Shown piece after piece: positions 1-12,730 of a stretch of DNA of 64,000 bases. The position numbers and the translations under genes are program-made. The first letter of the stretch is position 1. Each line of letters opens with the position of its first letter. The DNA is from an uncultured Gammaproteobacteria bacterium (GTDB taxonomy: Bacteria; Pseudomonadota; Gammaproteobacteria; UBA6429; Thiohalophilaceae), in NCBI GenBank assembly GCA_913064945.1, contig CAJYAN010000006.1, positions 62,001 through 126,000 of the forward strand, read 5' to 3'. The notes under the pieces were generated by a model. It had not been told where the DNA came from, ran no database searches, and saw nothing but the letters and a program-made list of their open reading frames with translations.

Positions 1-2235
<2,235 letters not shown>

Positions 2236-2274
2236 TCAACAGTGAGGTTGCCGTGGGTATTTCTATACGGCTGC

Positions 2275-3654
2275 TCAGTCAGCAGTATTGTCGTTGTTTT
2301 CGCTTTGTCTTGCAATGCCATCACCCGATAAATCCTCAATTTTGATATTCAGTCCACGTGTCTGTCGTTGAGAAGCATAGCCTTCGCAGACACAAAAACC
2401 GATAACCGCGGCAATCTCATCCCCCACATAGAGCAGTGGCACTCGTCGACGTTGCCAGGGTGGAATACCCCACTCCTGAAACAACTTACGCAACTCGTGG
2501 TGTCGTCCACCGCGACCCATTGGCCGACACACCTCCCCGCCCTGGCGAAAACCAATGCGTATATTGTGCCGCCCGGTCAGGTCGGCATCCAGTCCATTCA
2601 CGTCACAGGGTTCAACGCTAAGTCGGATGTTTAACGCGCCAAGACTCAAGGGCTGACGTAAATCCCAGGCATGCGTCTGCCCGACGGCCAATTCAGCGGT
2701 CGTCAAGTAGAGTCGCTGCCGATAACGGCGTAGCGCAACGTTTTGCCAGCGGACACAGGGTTCGGCATCCCCGCTAGCCGCCATCACTTCGCTAAAAATC
2801 TGCTGCAGGCGTTTTGTGTCCGGCAGTGGTGCCGAGTTGATGTGATGAATCCAGTAACGCACTAAATTACGCTGTCGACCAGGCGACAAACTGATTAATG
2901 TCTCCATTGATAGCTCTGTGTGGGGACCGTCCTGCGCTCTCTGCCAGTCCTCTGCGGCGACTTCCAGCAGTAAGGCGTTTGCCTCGGCCAGATGAGTGGC
3001 ACTACGCGCCATACTCCGATCCGTCACCGGCCAGCGTTTTTTTAATAAAGGCATGACCTCATGACGTAAATAATTGCGATCAAAGGTCAGGTGTTCATTA
3101 CTCGGGTCTTCGATCCAGTTGAGTCCGTGTTGTTCGGCATAGGTCTGGAGTTCACTACGTGAATACGGCAATAAGGGTCGTAGCAGTGTCGCCGAGGCGA
3201 AGGGTTTACTGCGCGGCATCGCCGCCAGCCCCGCGACGCCGCTGCCACGCAATAACTGCAACATCAGGGTCTCCGCTTGATCATTCTGGTGTTGCGCCAG
3301 ACAGATCGCATCCCCCTCCCGCAAAATTGAGGCGAACGCCTGGTAGCGCGCCGCACGCGCCGCTGCCTCAAGTCCTTTGCCACTTTGACGGTCGACGTCG
3401 ACCATCAGCGTTGTCAGCGGGATATTCAACTCGTGACAGAATTTCTCGCAATGTGTCTGCCAGACAAGACTTTGCGTCTGCAGCCCATGGTCAATATGAA
3501 CCGCGGCGACATCGGCCTGTAACGCCTGACGACTGGCGGCCATGGCGTGTAACAGCACGCTTGAGTCCAGGCCACCACTAAAGGCGATCCAGTATCGTTC
3601 CGCTTTGGGAAACTTCGCCAGGTCCGAAAGAAGTTGCGCCGGGGTAAGGGTCAT
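2275..3654 (-). CDS. tilS: tRNA(Ile)-lysidine synthetase
   Basis: TilS converts the wobble cytidine of the AUA-reading tRNA-Ile to lysidine, using ATP and lysine. The PP-loop motif SGGLDSS is at residues 26-32, followed by a conserved HIDHGL segment and the long C-terminal substrate-binding domains; 459 residues is normal for the long gammaproteobacterial type. It sits between accA and pyrG, as in many relatives. The ATG at 3654 is the only sensible start before the PP-loop. The 168 bases between this gene and accA show no other feature. Confidence 0.95.
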   Translation of the reverse strand: MTLTPAQLLSDLAKFPKAERYWIAFSGGLDSSVLLHAMAASRQALQADVAAVHIDHGLQTQSLVWQTHCEKFCHELNIPLTTLMVDVDRQSGKGLEAAARAARYQAFASILREGDAICLAQHQNDQAETLMLQLLRGSGVAGLAAMPRSKPFASATLLRPLLPYSRSELQTYAEQHGLNWIEDPSNEHLTFDRNYLRHEVMPLLKKRWPVTDRSMARSATHLAEANALLLEVAAEDWQRAQDGPHTELSMETLISLSPGRQRNLVRYWIHHINSAPLPDTKRLQQIFSEVMAASGDAEPCVRWQNVALRRYRQRLYLTTAELAVGQTHAWDLRQPLSLGALNIRLSVEPCDVNGLDADLTGRHNIRIGFRQGGEVCRPMGRGGRHHELRKLFQEWGIPPWQRRRVPLLYVGDEIAAVIGFCVCEGYASQRQTRGLNIKIEDLSGDGIARQSENNDNTAD

Positions 3655-3822
3655 TTTCGGGCTTGAAGGAATGCTGGTTCAACCACAGGAGGCTCGGGGA
3701 TCACAGAGAATCGTTTATTCATTAAATATCATTGGTACATTTCTTTTCAATGATCGGCAACTCCCCTGTTTCGCTGAATGTCATCCCCCATGAACCCTGC
3801 GCCCGCCGTGGGTCAGCATTTT

Positions 3823-4779
3823 TTACTCCGTAAAATTACCGTAACTCATCAAGCGCTGGTAACGCTGCTCCAGTAACTTATCCAGCGGCAACGCTTCCAG
3901 GGTCTCCAGGGTTTCATGCAGTGTCAACTTTAATGAATCGGCCATGACCTCCACATCACGGTGCGCGCCCCCCAGCGGTTCGGCCACAATGCGATCCACC
4001 AGACCCAGTTCTTTCAGGCGTGGCGCGGTCAGCCCCATGGCCTCGGCGGCATCGGCGGCCTTTTCAGCACTCTTCCATAAGATCGAGGCACAACCTTCGG
4101 GTGAAATCACCGAGTAGGTACTGTACTGCAACATCAAGAGTCGGTCACAGACACCAATCGCCAGGGCACCACCGGAACCACCCTCACCGATGACGGTGCT
4201 GATGATCGGTGTTTTCAGTTTTGACATCACAAACAGATTCCGCGCAATGGCCTCACTCTGGCCACGCTCTTCGGCACCGACACCGGGATAGGCACCGGGG
4301 GTATCGATAAAGGTAAAGACGGGTAATTTAAAGCGTTCGGCCATTTCCAGCAGACGCAGTGCCTTGCGATAGCCTTCCGGTCGCGGCATGCCGAAATTGC
4401 GCTGCACCTTTTCCTTGGTATCACGACCCTTTTGCTGGCCAATGACCATGACCGGCTTATCCTCAAAGCGGGCCAGACCACCAACAATCGCCTTGTCATC
4501 GGCAAAGGCGCGATCACCATGCAGTTCTTCAAAATCGGTAAAAATGCGGCTGACATAATCCAGAAAATAGGGTCGCTGCGGATGACGTGCCAGCTGTGAA
4601 ATCTGTGCCGACTTGAGCCCGGAGAAGATCGACTCGGTCAGGTCGCGGCTCTTGGCCTGCAGGCGGGAGATCTCATCGCTGATATTGACCTCTGTATCAG
4701 AGCCCACGAAACGCAACTCCTCAATCTTGGCCTCTAGCTCGGCGATGGGTTGTTCAAAGTCCAGAAAGTTCAGGTTCAT
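3823..4779 (-). CDS. accA: Acetyl-CoA carboxylase carboxyltransferase subunit alpha
   Basis: AccA forms the carboxyltransferase with AccD and transfers CO2 from biotin to acetyl-CoA, making malonyl-CoA for fatty acid synthesis. The 318-residue product begins [19 protein letters not shown], the standard N-terminal helix, and contains the acyl-CoA-binding [11 protein letters not shown] and the [14 protein letters not shown] stretch of the crotonase-like fold. It follows dnaE on the same strand but is separated from it by 364 bases, so it may have its own promoter. Length and motifs are ordinary. Confidence 0.98.
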   Translation of the reverse strand: MNLNFLDFEQPIAELEAKIEELRFVGSDTEVNISDEISRLQAKSRDLTESIFSGLKSAQISQLARHPQRPYFLDYVSRIFTDFEELHGDRAFADDKAIVGGLARFEDKPVMVIGQQKGRDTKEKVQRNFGMPRPEGYRKALRLLEMAERFKLPVFTFIDTPGAYPGVGAEERGQSEAIARNLFVMSKLKTPIISTVIGEGGSGGALAIGVCDRLLMLQYSTYSVISPEGCASILWKSAEKAADAAEAMGLTAPRLKELGLVDRIVAEPLGGAHRDVEVMADSLKLTLHETLETLEALPLDKLLEQRYQRLMSYGNFTE

Positions 4780-4860
4780 AGTAGTCTTTAGTCGTTGTCC
4801 GGTTGTCTGTCATTACTATCCACGGCGATCCTGTTAACGGTCTCTCCCAGCGGAAGCGGG

Positions 4861-4966
4861 ATCAGGTGAGCAGATCATAACAGGTAACTCATTGTAGTAT
4901 TGATCCGCTCATCCCCGGATCACGTCCGGGGCAGGCGCTAACCCTTTCCCTGAGGGAGAAGGAATG
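4861..4966. repeat. Dispersed intergenic repeat, copy A
   Basis: This lies in the 364-base gap between dnaE and accA (4780-5143). Read on the minus strand it runs from CATTCCTTCTCCCTCAGGGA, through CCGGGGATGAG, to TTACCTGTTATGATCTGCTC. The same order of blocks occurs on the plus strand at 34915-35014. The two copies are clearly related but diverged. The rest of the gap is AT-rich near 5040-5100 and has no gene that I can support. Confidence 0.6.
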
Positions 4967-5143
4967 GCTACGGTTCTCGCGTAACATGTCTTCAAGCCCC
5001 TCACCGCTGCGAACAATGCTGCCTTCCACGATTCAAAAGCTTATTTTGCACTTAGCATTATGTTAACGGAACAATAGTATTAAATTATAAACGATTTGAA
5101 GCAGTTAGCCTAAAAAAAGCCAATCATCATTTGACGCGGCGGC

Positions 5144-8100
5144 CTAGCGGTTACTACGCGGGTAGATCACCCTGATCGCCTGCTCTCCGGCCAGGTGACG
5201 CAGACGGTGTAGGAGTTCGTCGGTTGGTTGTACGGCCCAGTCCTCACCCAGCGCCAGGCGCGCCCTCGCCCCCGGGCCTTGATAGTCGATTTCAATCTGG
5301 CAGCGCCCCTCACGAAAGGGTTGCAACACGCCTCGTAGCTCGGGCACAAAGCCATTACCCGCCCTGGCCGTATCCACCGAGATCAACAGGCAGCGGGCGT
5401 ATTGCTCTCTGGCCTGATTAATATCGTAAATGTGTTTGGCGCTCATTTTATAGCCACCACTATAGTCATCCACGCTGACCTCACCAGCGACGACGACCAG
5501 TTTGTCCTTGGCGAGTAATTCTCGACTACTCTCATAGACATCGGAAAAGACTGCCATTTCGATACGACCACTGCGATCATCGAGGGTCACAAAGGCCATT
5601 TTGTCGCCACGGCGAGTATTCATGACCCGCATAGCAACTACCAGACCGGCAACAATCACGGTCTGCTCGCGGGTCGGGCTCAGGTCGACGATACGGGCCG
5701 TGATAAAATCATTCAGTTCGGGCACATAGCGCTCAATGGGGTGGCCGGTCAGATAGAGTCCGAGGGACTGTTTCTCCCCGGCGAGACGCTGCTCCTCATG
5801 CCACTCGGGGTGGATGTCATAGCTTACCGGCCCGCTGTCGGCCTGACTCGACATACCAAACATATCTTCGATACCGGCACTCGCATTTCGACTCTGTTGC
5901 TCGGCCACCTGTAGGGCCGCGGGCAAGGTCGCCAACAGGGTCGCACGGGTCTGGCCGAAGACATCCATGGCACCGGAATAGATAAGTGCATCCAGGGTAC
6001 GGCGGTTGACCTTACGTAGATCAATACGCTGGCAAAAGTCGAACAGGTCTTTATAGGGACCATTCTGCGCCCGTTCCTGGACAACACCTTCGATGGCCGC
6101 GCCACCCACTCCCTTGATCGCGCCAAGACCATAAATGATACCCTTACCGTCGCCGGTAAGATCCACCGTAAAGCGGTGCTCACAGAGATTGACATTGGGC
6201 GGTTCGACCTTGAGCTGCATATCCCGGCACTCGTCGATCAGCGTGACCACCTTGTCGGTGTTATCCATATCCGCCGACAGCACGGCCGCCATAAAGGCCG
6301 CCGGGTAATGGGTCTTGAGCCAGGCGGTCTGGTACGACACCAGGGCATAGGCCGCCGAGTGCGACTTGTTAAAACCGTAACCGGCAAATTTCTCCACCAG
6401 GTCGAAGATCTTCGTCGCCAGGTCCGGGTCGATACCATTGATTTTCGCCCCCTCGGCAAAGACCTCGCGCTGCTTGGCCATTTCCTCGGGTTTTTTCTTG
6501 CCCATGGCGCGACGCAGCAGATCAGCACCGCCGAGGGTGTAACCGGCCAGCACCTGGGCAATCTGCATGACCTGTTCCTGGTAGAGAATAATGCCGTAGG
6601 TCGGCTCCAGGATCGGTTTGAGCGAATCATGCTGGTACTGGGCATCGGGATAGGAGACTCGTTCCCGGCCATGCTTACGGTTGATAAAGTTGTCGACCAT
6701 GCCAGACTGCAGCGGGCCGGGGCGAAACAGGGCCACCAGGGCAATGATGTCCTCAAAACTGTCCGGTTGCAGGCGCTTGATCAGGTCTTTCATGCCTCGG
6801 GATTCCAGCTGGAACACCGCCGTGGTGGCACAGTCCTTCAACAGACGGAAAGTCGCTTCGTCCTGCAGAGGCAGCAAGGTGATGTCCAGTGGCGCTTCAC
6901 CCAGTACCTGCCGCTGGCGATTTATGGTCTGCACCGCCCAGTCGATAATGGTCAGGGTACGCAGGCCGAGAAAGTCAAACTTGACCAGTCCCACGGCCTC
7001 AACGTCATCCTTGTCAAACTGCGTGACGACACTCTGGCCACCTTCTTCACAGTACAGCGGTGAGAAATCCGTCAGTTTGGAGGGGGCGATAACCACACCG
7101 CCTGCATGTTTGCCGGCATTGCGCGCCAGTCCTTCCAGGCTGCGAGCCAGGTCAATGAGGCCACGGACCTCTTCATCCTCATCATAGAGCGCCTGTAGCT
7201 GCACCTCCTGCTCCAGGGCCTTATCAAGCGTCATGCCGATCTCAAACGGGATCAGCTTGGCAATACGGTCGACAAATCCATAGGGCTGTCCCAGCACCCG
7301 ACCCACGTCGCGGATAACGGCCTTGGCCGCCATGGAACCATAGGTGATGATCTGCGAGACCTTTTCCCGGCCATAGCGATCGGCCACATAAGCGATCACC
7401 TCGTCGCGGCGCTCCATGCAGAAGTCGACATCGAAATCCGGCATGGAGACACGTTCCGGGTTCAAAAAGCGTTCGAACAGCAGGTCGTATTCAATGGGGT
7501 CGAGGTCGGTAATCGTCAGGGCATAGGCGACGATAGAACCGGCCCCCGAACCACGTCCCGGGCCAACCGGGATACCGTTTTCCTTGGCCCAGCGGATAAA
7601 GTCGGCGACGATAAGAAAGTAACCCGGAAAGCCCATGCCGATGATCACGTCCAGCTCAATCTCCAGACGCTCTTCATATTCCTGACGGCGGGCGGCCACG
7701 TTGGGGTCCTGCGGGTCGAGTAGTACCTTGAAACGTCTTTCCAGGCCCCGGCGGGATTCTTCTCTAAAATAGTCATCGACCGTCATGCCCTCGGGCACGG
7801 GGTATTCCGGCAGGACATTCTCGCCGAGGGTCAGGCCCAGGTTGCAGCGTTTGGCGATCTCGACCGTGTTGGCGAGGGCCTCGGGCAGATCCGCGAACAG
7901 CTCGAGCATTTCCTCCGCTGTTCGCAGGTATTGCTGATCACTGTACAGTTTGGCGCGCCGGGGGTCGTCCAGGGTGCGTCCATCCTGGATACAGACTCTG
8001 GCCTCGTGGGCCTCAAACTCATCCTGCTGCAGGAAGTGCACATCGTTGGTCGCGACCACGGGCAGATCGTGTTCAATGGCCAGGGCCACCGCCAGCTGAA

Positions 8101-8641
8101 TATAGACCTCTTCATTCTCACGGCCGGTGCGTTGCAGTTCGAGATAAAATCGTCCCGGGAACCAGCGTTGCCAGTCCCCGAGCAACTGCCCCGCCAGATC
8201 GGCTCTATCGGCTAACAGCGCCATGCCGACTTCGCCCAGCCGTCCACCCGACAGCGCAATCAGACCATCGGTATGTCCCTCCAGCCAATCACGTTGCAGG
8301 ATTGGCATACCACGGTGCTGACCTTCCAGATAGCTGCGTGAAACCAGCTGGGTTAAATTTTTGTAGCCCGTATCATCCTGACACAACAGGACCAGGCGCG
8401 AGGGCTGATTATGTTCCTGTTCATTATGCAGCCAGACATCCACCCCGATAATGGGCTTGACCCCGGCCGCCATGGCGGCGCGATAAAACTTCACCATGGC
8501 AAACAGATTACCCTGGTCGGTCAGGGCCACGGCTGGCATATTCGCCGCCGCCACCGCCCTGACCAGCGGCTTAATGCGGACCACGCCATTGGCCAGTGAA
8601 TATTCACTGTGCAGACGTAAATGGACAAAGCGATGCGGCAT
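5144..8641 (-). CDS. dnaE: DNA polymerase III alpha subunit
   Basis: This is the catalytic subunit of the replicative polymerase. At 1165 residues it matches E. coli DnaE. The N-terminal PHP domain ([12 protein letters not shown], residues 5-16) is followed by the polymerase core with [10 protein letters not shown] near residue 362 and the catalytic aspartates in PDFDVDFC near residue 400. Further on are the C-terminal helix-hairpin-helix region, an OB fold (residues ~990-1070) and the tail. It keeps the classical lpx-rnhB-dnaE-accA neighbourhood although an HNH gene and a 560-base gap now lie between rnhB and dnaE. Confidence 0.98.
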   Translation of the reverse strand: MPHRFVHLRLHSEYSLANGVVRIKPLVRAVAAANMPAVALTDQGNLFAMVKFYRAAMAAGVKPIIGVDVWLHNEQEHNQPSRLVLLCQDDTGYKNLTQLVSRSYLEGQHRGMPILQRDWLEGHTDGLIALSGGRLGEVGMALLADRADLAGQLLGDWQRWFPGRFYLELQRTGRENEEVYIQLAVALAIEHDLPVVATNDVHFLQQDEFEAHEARVCIQDGRTLDDPRRAKLYSDQQYLRTAEEMLELFADLPEALANTVEIAKRCNLGLTLGENVLPEYPVPEGMTVDDYFREESRRGLERRFKVLLDPQDPNVAARRQEYEERLEIELDVIIGMGFPGYFLIVADFIRWAKENGIPVGPGRGSGAGSIVAYALTITDLDPIEYDLLFERFLNPERVSMPDFDVDFCMERRDEVIAYVADRYGREKVSQIITYGSMAAKAVIRDVGRVLGQPYGFVDRIAKLIPFEIGMTLDKALEQEVQLQALYDEDEEVRGLIDLARSLEGLARNAGKHAGGVVIAPSKLTDFSPLYCEEGGQSVVTQFDKDDVEAVGLVKFDFLGLRTLTIIDWAVQTINRQRQVLGEAPLDITLLPLQDEATFRLLKDCATTAVFQLESRGMKDLIKRLQPDSFEDIIALVALFRPGPLQSGMVDNFINRKHGRERVSYPDAQYQHDSLKPILEPTYGIILYQEQVMQIAQVLAGYTLGGADLLRRAMGKKKPEEMAKQREVFAEGAKINGIDPDLATKIFDLVEKFAGYGFNKSHSAAYALVSYQTAWLKTHYPAAFMAAVLSADMDNTDKVVTLIDECRDMQLKVEPPNVNLCEHRFTVDLTGDGKGIIYGLGAIKGVGGAAIEGVVQERAQNGPYKDLFDFCQRIDLRKVNRRTLDALIYSGAMDVFGQTRATLLATLPAALQVAEQQSRNASAGIEDMFGMSSQADSGPVSYDIHPEWHEEQRLAGEKQSLGLYLTGHPIERYVPELNDFITARIVDLSPTREQTVIVAGLVVAMRVMNTRRGDKMAFVTLDDRSGRIEMAVFSDVYESSRELLAKDKLVVVAGEVSVDDYSGGYKMSAKHIYDINQAREQYARCLLISVDTARAGNGFVPELRGVLQPFREGRCQIEIDYQGPGARARLALGEDWAVQPTDELLHRLRHLAGEQAIRVIYPRSNR

Positions 8642-9201
8642 AGGCTGACGTTACAAAGGTTTGGCAGGCGGAACAAGTCTTGATCTTTTCAGACTCGACA
8701 TGGTAACAAGGAATCAGTCACTTAAGCGGAAATTAATTTAGCCCAGGTGACGGTCAGTGGCTGGCGGACTGCAACACCAGAACCGCCACCGGCGTTAGCG
8801 GTGACATCCGCCCCCCGCCTTCAATTCAAGCCACCAGCGCAGGTTGGCAAAGCGATGCCAGGATCGTAAAAGACCGGTGAATAATACGGACAGCAGCCAC
8901 CGGCGGTTTTCAGCTCGGCACATAAACGTCTGCTCGGCCTTGCCGAATCACTATCCGCATGCGTCAGGTAAAACTGCGCCATCGTAAGTCCGGTCTCAAC
9001 CACCTCGACCGGCTATCTCAACGCAGGCCTTGCCCCCGATCAATCAGAGGCAATTGCCTCAAGTCGATAGGATGAAGTGCCTTCTTAGGATTTACCTGGC
9101 GTGCACGCGTGTCAGGGACGTCACCCGTAATGCGGCGGACTGAGGCTGACGAGAGGCCATGCTTGACGACACCATTTTAAGTAAGCCGTGCGGCACACAG
9201 C
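8642..9201. other. 560-base gap between HNH gene and dnaE
   Basis: No convincing gene was found. A 60-codon open frame at 8821-9003 (minus) has two adjacent cysteines and a proline-rich end, but no start context, family or neighbour support. The stretch is unusually long for this otherwise compact cluster and could be the remains of a gene. The dnaE promoter would be expected near 8642-8760. Confidence 0.4.
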
Positions 9202-9774
9202 TTATTGATGCCGTAACAGGCGCTCACCATGTTTGAACTGTGTTTTGAGAAAATCCATCTGGTCGGTCAAAATGCGATGATTGCGAAGAAACAGATACTC
9301 CGCCAGATTGGGAATATATGGTATCGCCAGTAATGGCATTCCAGCCTGGTCCGGGGTCAGATTACCTTTATGGGCATTACAGCGTTTGCAGGCGGAGATC
9401 ACATTGGACCAGTGATTTTTGCCGCCTTTGGAGATCGGTAGAATATGGTCACGCGTCAATTCACTCTCACGAAAGGTTTTGCCACAGTACATGCACATAT
9501 GACTATCACGACGAAAGAGCTCGCGGTTAGTCAAAGGTGGCGTCATAGGCTTGCGGTAACGACGATACTCACCCTTGGTGGCAATGATAGAATGAATATA
9601 GAGGAGTGTCTGGCGTTCAAGGTTACGTGAAAAACCACCTCTCAGGGGAAAGACGTTTTCACCGGCTGTCCAGGCCACCCGATCACTTGCATAAAGACAG
9701 GCAGCTTCCTGCCAGTGAATCCAGTTCACAGGCAGACCATTAATGTCCAGGCGGAGGATCAGTGGGTAAGACAT
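9202..9774 (-). CDS. HNH endonuclease family protein
   Basis: The product is a 190-residue protein with a central HNH nuclease fold. The zinc-type signature CMYCGKTF, the TRDHILPISKGG metal/catalytic stretch (with the first conserved His) and SACKRCNAHKG follow each other in the right order. The start at 9774 (MSYPLILRLD) is preferred over the one at 9807 because AGAGGGA lies directly upstream. This type of stand-alone HNH protein is common in gammaproteobacteria and cyanobacteria; its substrate is not known to me. It lies 49 bases downstream of rnhB, between rnhB and dnaE, where most relatives have no gene. Confidence 0.85.
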   Translation of the reverse strand: MSYPLILRLDINGLPVNWIHWQEAACLYASDRVAWTAGENVFPLRGGFSRNLERQTLLYIHSIIATKGEYRRYRKPMTPPLTNRELFRRDSHMCMYCGKTFRESELTRDHILPISKGGKNHWSNVISACKRCNAHKGNLTPDQAGMPLLAIPYIPNLAEYLFLRNHRILTDQMDFLKTQFKHGERLLRHQ

Positions 9775-9856
9775 GCTTCCCTCTTCGGTTATCTGTGTCA
9801 GCAGCATAGCATACTGATGCTCGATTCACAGAGGTGACTCTGGCGAGATTTACCGC

Positions 9857-10537
9857 TTAATTCAGCGCCTCAAGAATACGTCTGACCGGCCCAAAACTGC
9901 GCCGGTGGTCGGGAGTAATACCAAGTTGTTGCAGGGCGGCAAAGTGGGCTTTGGTCGGATAGCCTTTGTGTCTGGCCAGACCATAGCCGGGATACAGTTT
10001 ATCCATTTCAATCATTTGTTGATCACGCGCCACTTTGGCCAGGATAGAAGCCGCGCTAATCGCGGCCACCCGACTATCGCCCTTAATCACCGCCGCTGCC
10101 GGGCACGGCAATAGCGGGCAACGATTGCCATCCACCAGGACAAATTCAGGGGTGGGGGACAAAGCCTCGACAGCACGACGCATCGCCAACAGGCTGGCAT
10201 GCAGAATATTCAACGTATCAATTTCTTCCACATTGGCCTCCGCTACCGCCCAGGCCAGCGCCGTACGCCGAATTTCCACGGCCAGTTGCTCCCGCCGGGA
10301 TGCAGAGAGTCTTTTTGAGTCGGCCAGGCCAACGATGGGATTGGCCGGATCCAGAATGACCGCCGCCGCCACCACCGGACCAATGAGTGGCCCGCGCCCG
10401 ACTTCATCCACACCGGCGAGCAAAGGATACTGGTGAATCAGTTGGTCGAGCTGTACATCATCAAGCGTTGAATTTATCAAATTACTGTCCTGTTTGTCTG
10501 TCCAAGAATCGTCCGATGTCATTGAATTAACAGACAA
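9857..10537 (-). CDS. rnhB: Ribonuclease HII
   Basis: RNase HII cuts RNA in RNA-DNA hybrids and removes single ribonucleotides from DNA. The catalytic acidic residues are in [13 protein letters not shown] (residues ~42-54), in the LADSKRLS segment and in VLVDGNR. The ~226 residues include an N-terminal stretch of about 35 residues before the core, so the true start may be the internal Met (MTSDDSW) at 10522. In relatives rnhB follows lpxB; here lpxB has been turned round and rnhB is now divergent from gnnA. Confidence 0.95.
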   Translation of the reverse strand: MSVNSMTSDDSWTDKQDSNLINSTLDDVQLDQLIHQYPLLAGVDEVGRGPLIGPVVAAAVILDPANPIVGLADSKRLSASRREQLAVEIRRTALAWAVAEANVEEIDTLNILHASLLAMRRAVEALSPTPEFVLVDGNRCPLLPCPAAAVIKGDSRVAAISAASILAKVARDQQMIEMDKLYPGYGLARHKGYPTKAHFAALQQLGITPDHRRSFGPVRRILEALN

Positions 10538-10667
10538 ACGATGAGATCATACATGGATATGATGGTGCAGGCAGCTCCCCAGATCAACCAGAAGTGGTTT
10601 CAGTACTGTTACACAGGCTTGCGACATACTCACCGCGTTGGCATACAAAAAGGCAGGCAAGTCGGTA

Positions 10668-11618
10668 ATGCAAAAAATCAAAGCAGCAGTAATTGGTGTC
10701 GGTTATCTTGGTCGATTCCATGCCCAAAAATATCATCAGCTCGAAAATGCAGAATTAGTTGCTGTCTGTGATGCCAATCCTGAAAATGCCCAACGGGTCG
10801 CCGAAGAACTGGGCGTTCGCGCCATCAATAACTACCATGAACTGGTGGGTAAGGTTGATGCCGTCAGTATCGTGGTGCCGACACAGCTACATTACGAAGT
10901 TGCCAAAGTCTTTCTGGAGGCCGGCACCCATGTCATGCTGGAAAAACCGATTACGGTAACGGTCGAACAGGCACAGACCCTGGTTGATATCGCAAATTCC
11001 AAAGCGGTCATTTTTCAGGTTGGGCACCTGGAGCGTTTTAACCCGGCGATACTGGCACTCGATAGCGCCCTGACCCAGCCACTGTTTATCGAATCACATC
11101 GCGTTGCGCCGTTTAACCCTCGTGGTGCCGATGTCAGTGTCATCCTTGACCTGATGATCCACGACATCGATATCATTCTTGATATCGTCAATTCACCGGT
11201 CAATCACATTACGGCCAAGGGCGTTGCGGTCTTGTCCAGGGACATCGACATCGCCAACGCCCGTCTGGAGTTTGAAAATGGCTGCGTTGCCAATGTCACC
11301 GCCAGCCGTGCCGGGATGAAGAGCGAACGCAAAATGCGCCTGTTTCAACATGATGCCTATATCAGCATCGACTTCCAGAACAAGAGCCTGGGTATTCACC
11401 GCAAGGGCGACGGTGAAATGTTTCCGGGGGTTGCCAATATAGAGAGTGATGAACAGGCCTTTGCTCAGGGTGACGCCCTCTTGAGCGAGATTGAATCCTT
11501 CCTGCACTGTATTCAAACGCATCAGGCACCTGTTGTCTCCGGTGAAGATGGCAAACGTGCACTGGAAACCGCAATGGAAATTACCCGCCTCCTTTCAGAA
11601 TCCAGCATTAAGCAATAG
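10668..11618 (+). CDS. gnnA: Gfo/Idh/MocA-family oxidoreductase, probable UDP-GlcNAc 3-dehydrogenase (GnnA-like)
   Basis: The N-terminal NAD-binding Rossmann fold is seen in AAVIGVGYLGRFHAQKY, and the family's catalytic lysine motif in MLEKPITV near residue 93; HDIDI near residue 170 is the C-terminal domain histidine segment. The protein is 316 residues. In Acidithiobacillus ferrooxidans and Leptospira, GnnA oxidises C3 of UDP-GlcNAc and GnnB aminates it, and the genes lie between lpxA and lpxB. Here the gene stands directly before a DegT-type aminotransferase and lpxB. That context, not the sequence alone, supports the substrate. The start at 10668 is chosen because the Rossmann strand begins right after it. 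Confidence 0.85.
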   Translation: MQKIKAAVIGVGYLGRFHAQKYHQLENAELVAVCDANPENAQRVAEELGVRAINNYHELVGKVDAVSIVVPTQLHYEVAKVFLEAGTHVMLEKPITVTVEQAQTLVDIANSKAVIFQVGHLERFNPAILALDSALTQPLFIESHRVAPFNPRGADVSVILDLMIHDIDIILDIVNSPVNHITAKGVAVLSRDIDIANARLEFENGCVANVTASRAGMKSERKMRLFQHDAYISIDFQNKSLGIHRKGDGEMFPGVANIESDEQAFAQGDALLSEIESFLHCIQTHQAPVVSGEDGKRALETAMEITRLLSESSIKQ

Positions 11619-11631
11619 AGGAATAATAAAT

Positions 11632-12720
11632 ATGATCCCCATGGTCGACCTGAAAACCCAGTATCACAACCTGAAAGACGAAATCGATCAGGCCATACTG
11701 GAGGCACTGGGCAATACCCAGTTTATCCTTGGTCCCAACGTACAGAGCTTTGAGAAAGAGACTGCCGCCTATCTTGGTGTCAAACATGCGATCGCCTGTG
11801 CCTCCGGCACCGATGCCCTGCACCTGGCCTTACGCGCGGCCGGTATTAAGGCTGGCGACGAAGTCATCACGACCTCATTTACCTTTATCGCCACCGCTGA
11901 GGCAATTGAGTATGTCGGTGCCAAATCCGTCTTTGTCGATATCGACCCGAAGACATTCAATATCGATCCGGCACTGATTGAAGCGGCCATTACCGACAAG
12001 ACCACCGCCATTATCCCCGTACACCTGTTTGGCCAACCGGCGGATATGGACAGCATTATGGCCATCGCCAAAAAACACAACCTGAAAGTGATTGAAGATT
12101 GTGCCCAGTCCTTTGGTGCCGATATCAATGCCAACATGACCAGCAGTATCGGCGATGTTGGCTGCCATAGCTTTTTCCCCAGCAAAAATCTGGGCTGCTA
12201 TGGCGATGGAGGTTTGATTACCACAAATGATGATGCCATCGCGGAACAACTCTTAATGTTACGTAATCATGGCAGCAAGCTACGCTATCACCATGATATC
12301 ATCGGTTATAACAGTCGGCTTGACGAATTACAGGCCGTGATTCTGCGCATCAAGCTAAAACGTATTCAGGAATTTAATGCCGGACGTCGACGCGCGGCAC
12401 ATTATTATTCCGAGTCACTGAAAGACCTGCTGACACCCCCCTTTGAAGATGGCATCGGCACCCATGTCTATCATCAGTACACGGCCCTGAGTAGTCAACG
12501 CGATAATATTATGCAGGCCCTTACGGCAAAAAATATTGCCTGTGCCGTGTATTATCCGATTCCATTACATCAACAAAAAGTCTTTGCCGATCAATATGGC
12601 AAGATAACACTACCGGTCACGGAAAAGGTGGCCAGTGAATGTTTCTCACTGCCGATTTTTCCGGAACTGACAACGGCGCAGATCGATCGTATCGTTGAGG
12701 TTATTCGCTCCGCCGTTTAA
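11632..12720 (+). CDS. gnnB: DegT/DnrJ/EryC1 aminotransferase, probable UDP-3-oxo-GlcNAc aminotransferase (GnnB-like)
   Basis: This 362-residue PLP enzyme belongs to the sugar aminotransferase (DegT) family. Visible motifs are ASGTDALHLAL, the aspartate segment VIEDCAQSFGA and the PLP lysine in FPSKNLGCYGDGG. AGAGGAA lies seven bases before the ATG. It starts 14 bases after gnnA and ends 11 bases before lpxB, so the three form one operon. The inferred role is transfer of an amino group to UDP-3-keto-GlcNAc, giving UDP-GlcNAc3N, which LpxA then acylates through an amide. Related WecE/WlbE-type enzymes act in other glycan pathways, so the substrate rests on the lpx context. Confidence 0.85.
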   Translation: MIPMVDLKTQYHNLKDEIDQAILEALGNTQFILGPNVQSFEKETAAYLGVKHAIACASGTDALHLALRAAGIKAGDEVITTSFTFIATAEAIEYVGAKSVFVDIDPKTFNIDPALIEAAITDKTTAIIPVHLFGQPADMDSIMAIAKKHNLKVIEDCAQSFGADINANMTSSIGDVGCHSFFPSKNLGCYGDGGLITTNDDAIAEQLLMLRNHGSKLRYHHDIIGYNSRLDELQAVILRIKLKRIQEFNAGRRRAAHYYSESLKDLLTPPFEDGIGTHVYHQYTALSSQRDNIMQALTAKNIACAVYYPIPLHQQKVFADQYGKITLPVTEKVASECFSLPIFPELTTAQIDRIVEVIRSAV

Positions 12721-12730
12721 GGACGCCGCC

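Noticed and set aside
8821-9003. 60-codon minus-strand frame with two adjacent cysteines
   Set aside because: No family, ribosome site or operon support; likely chance.
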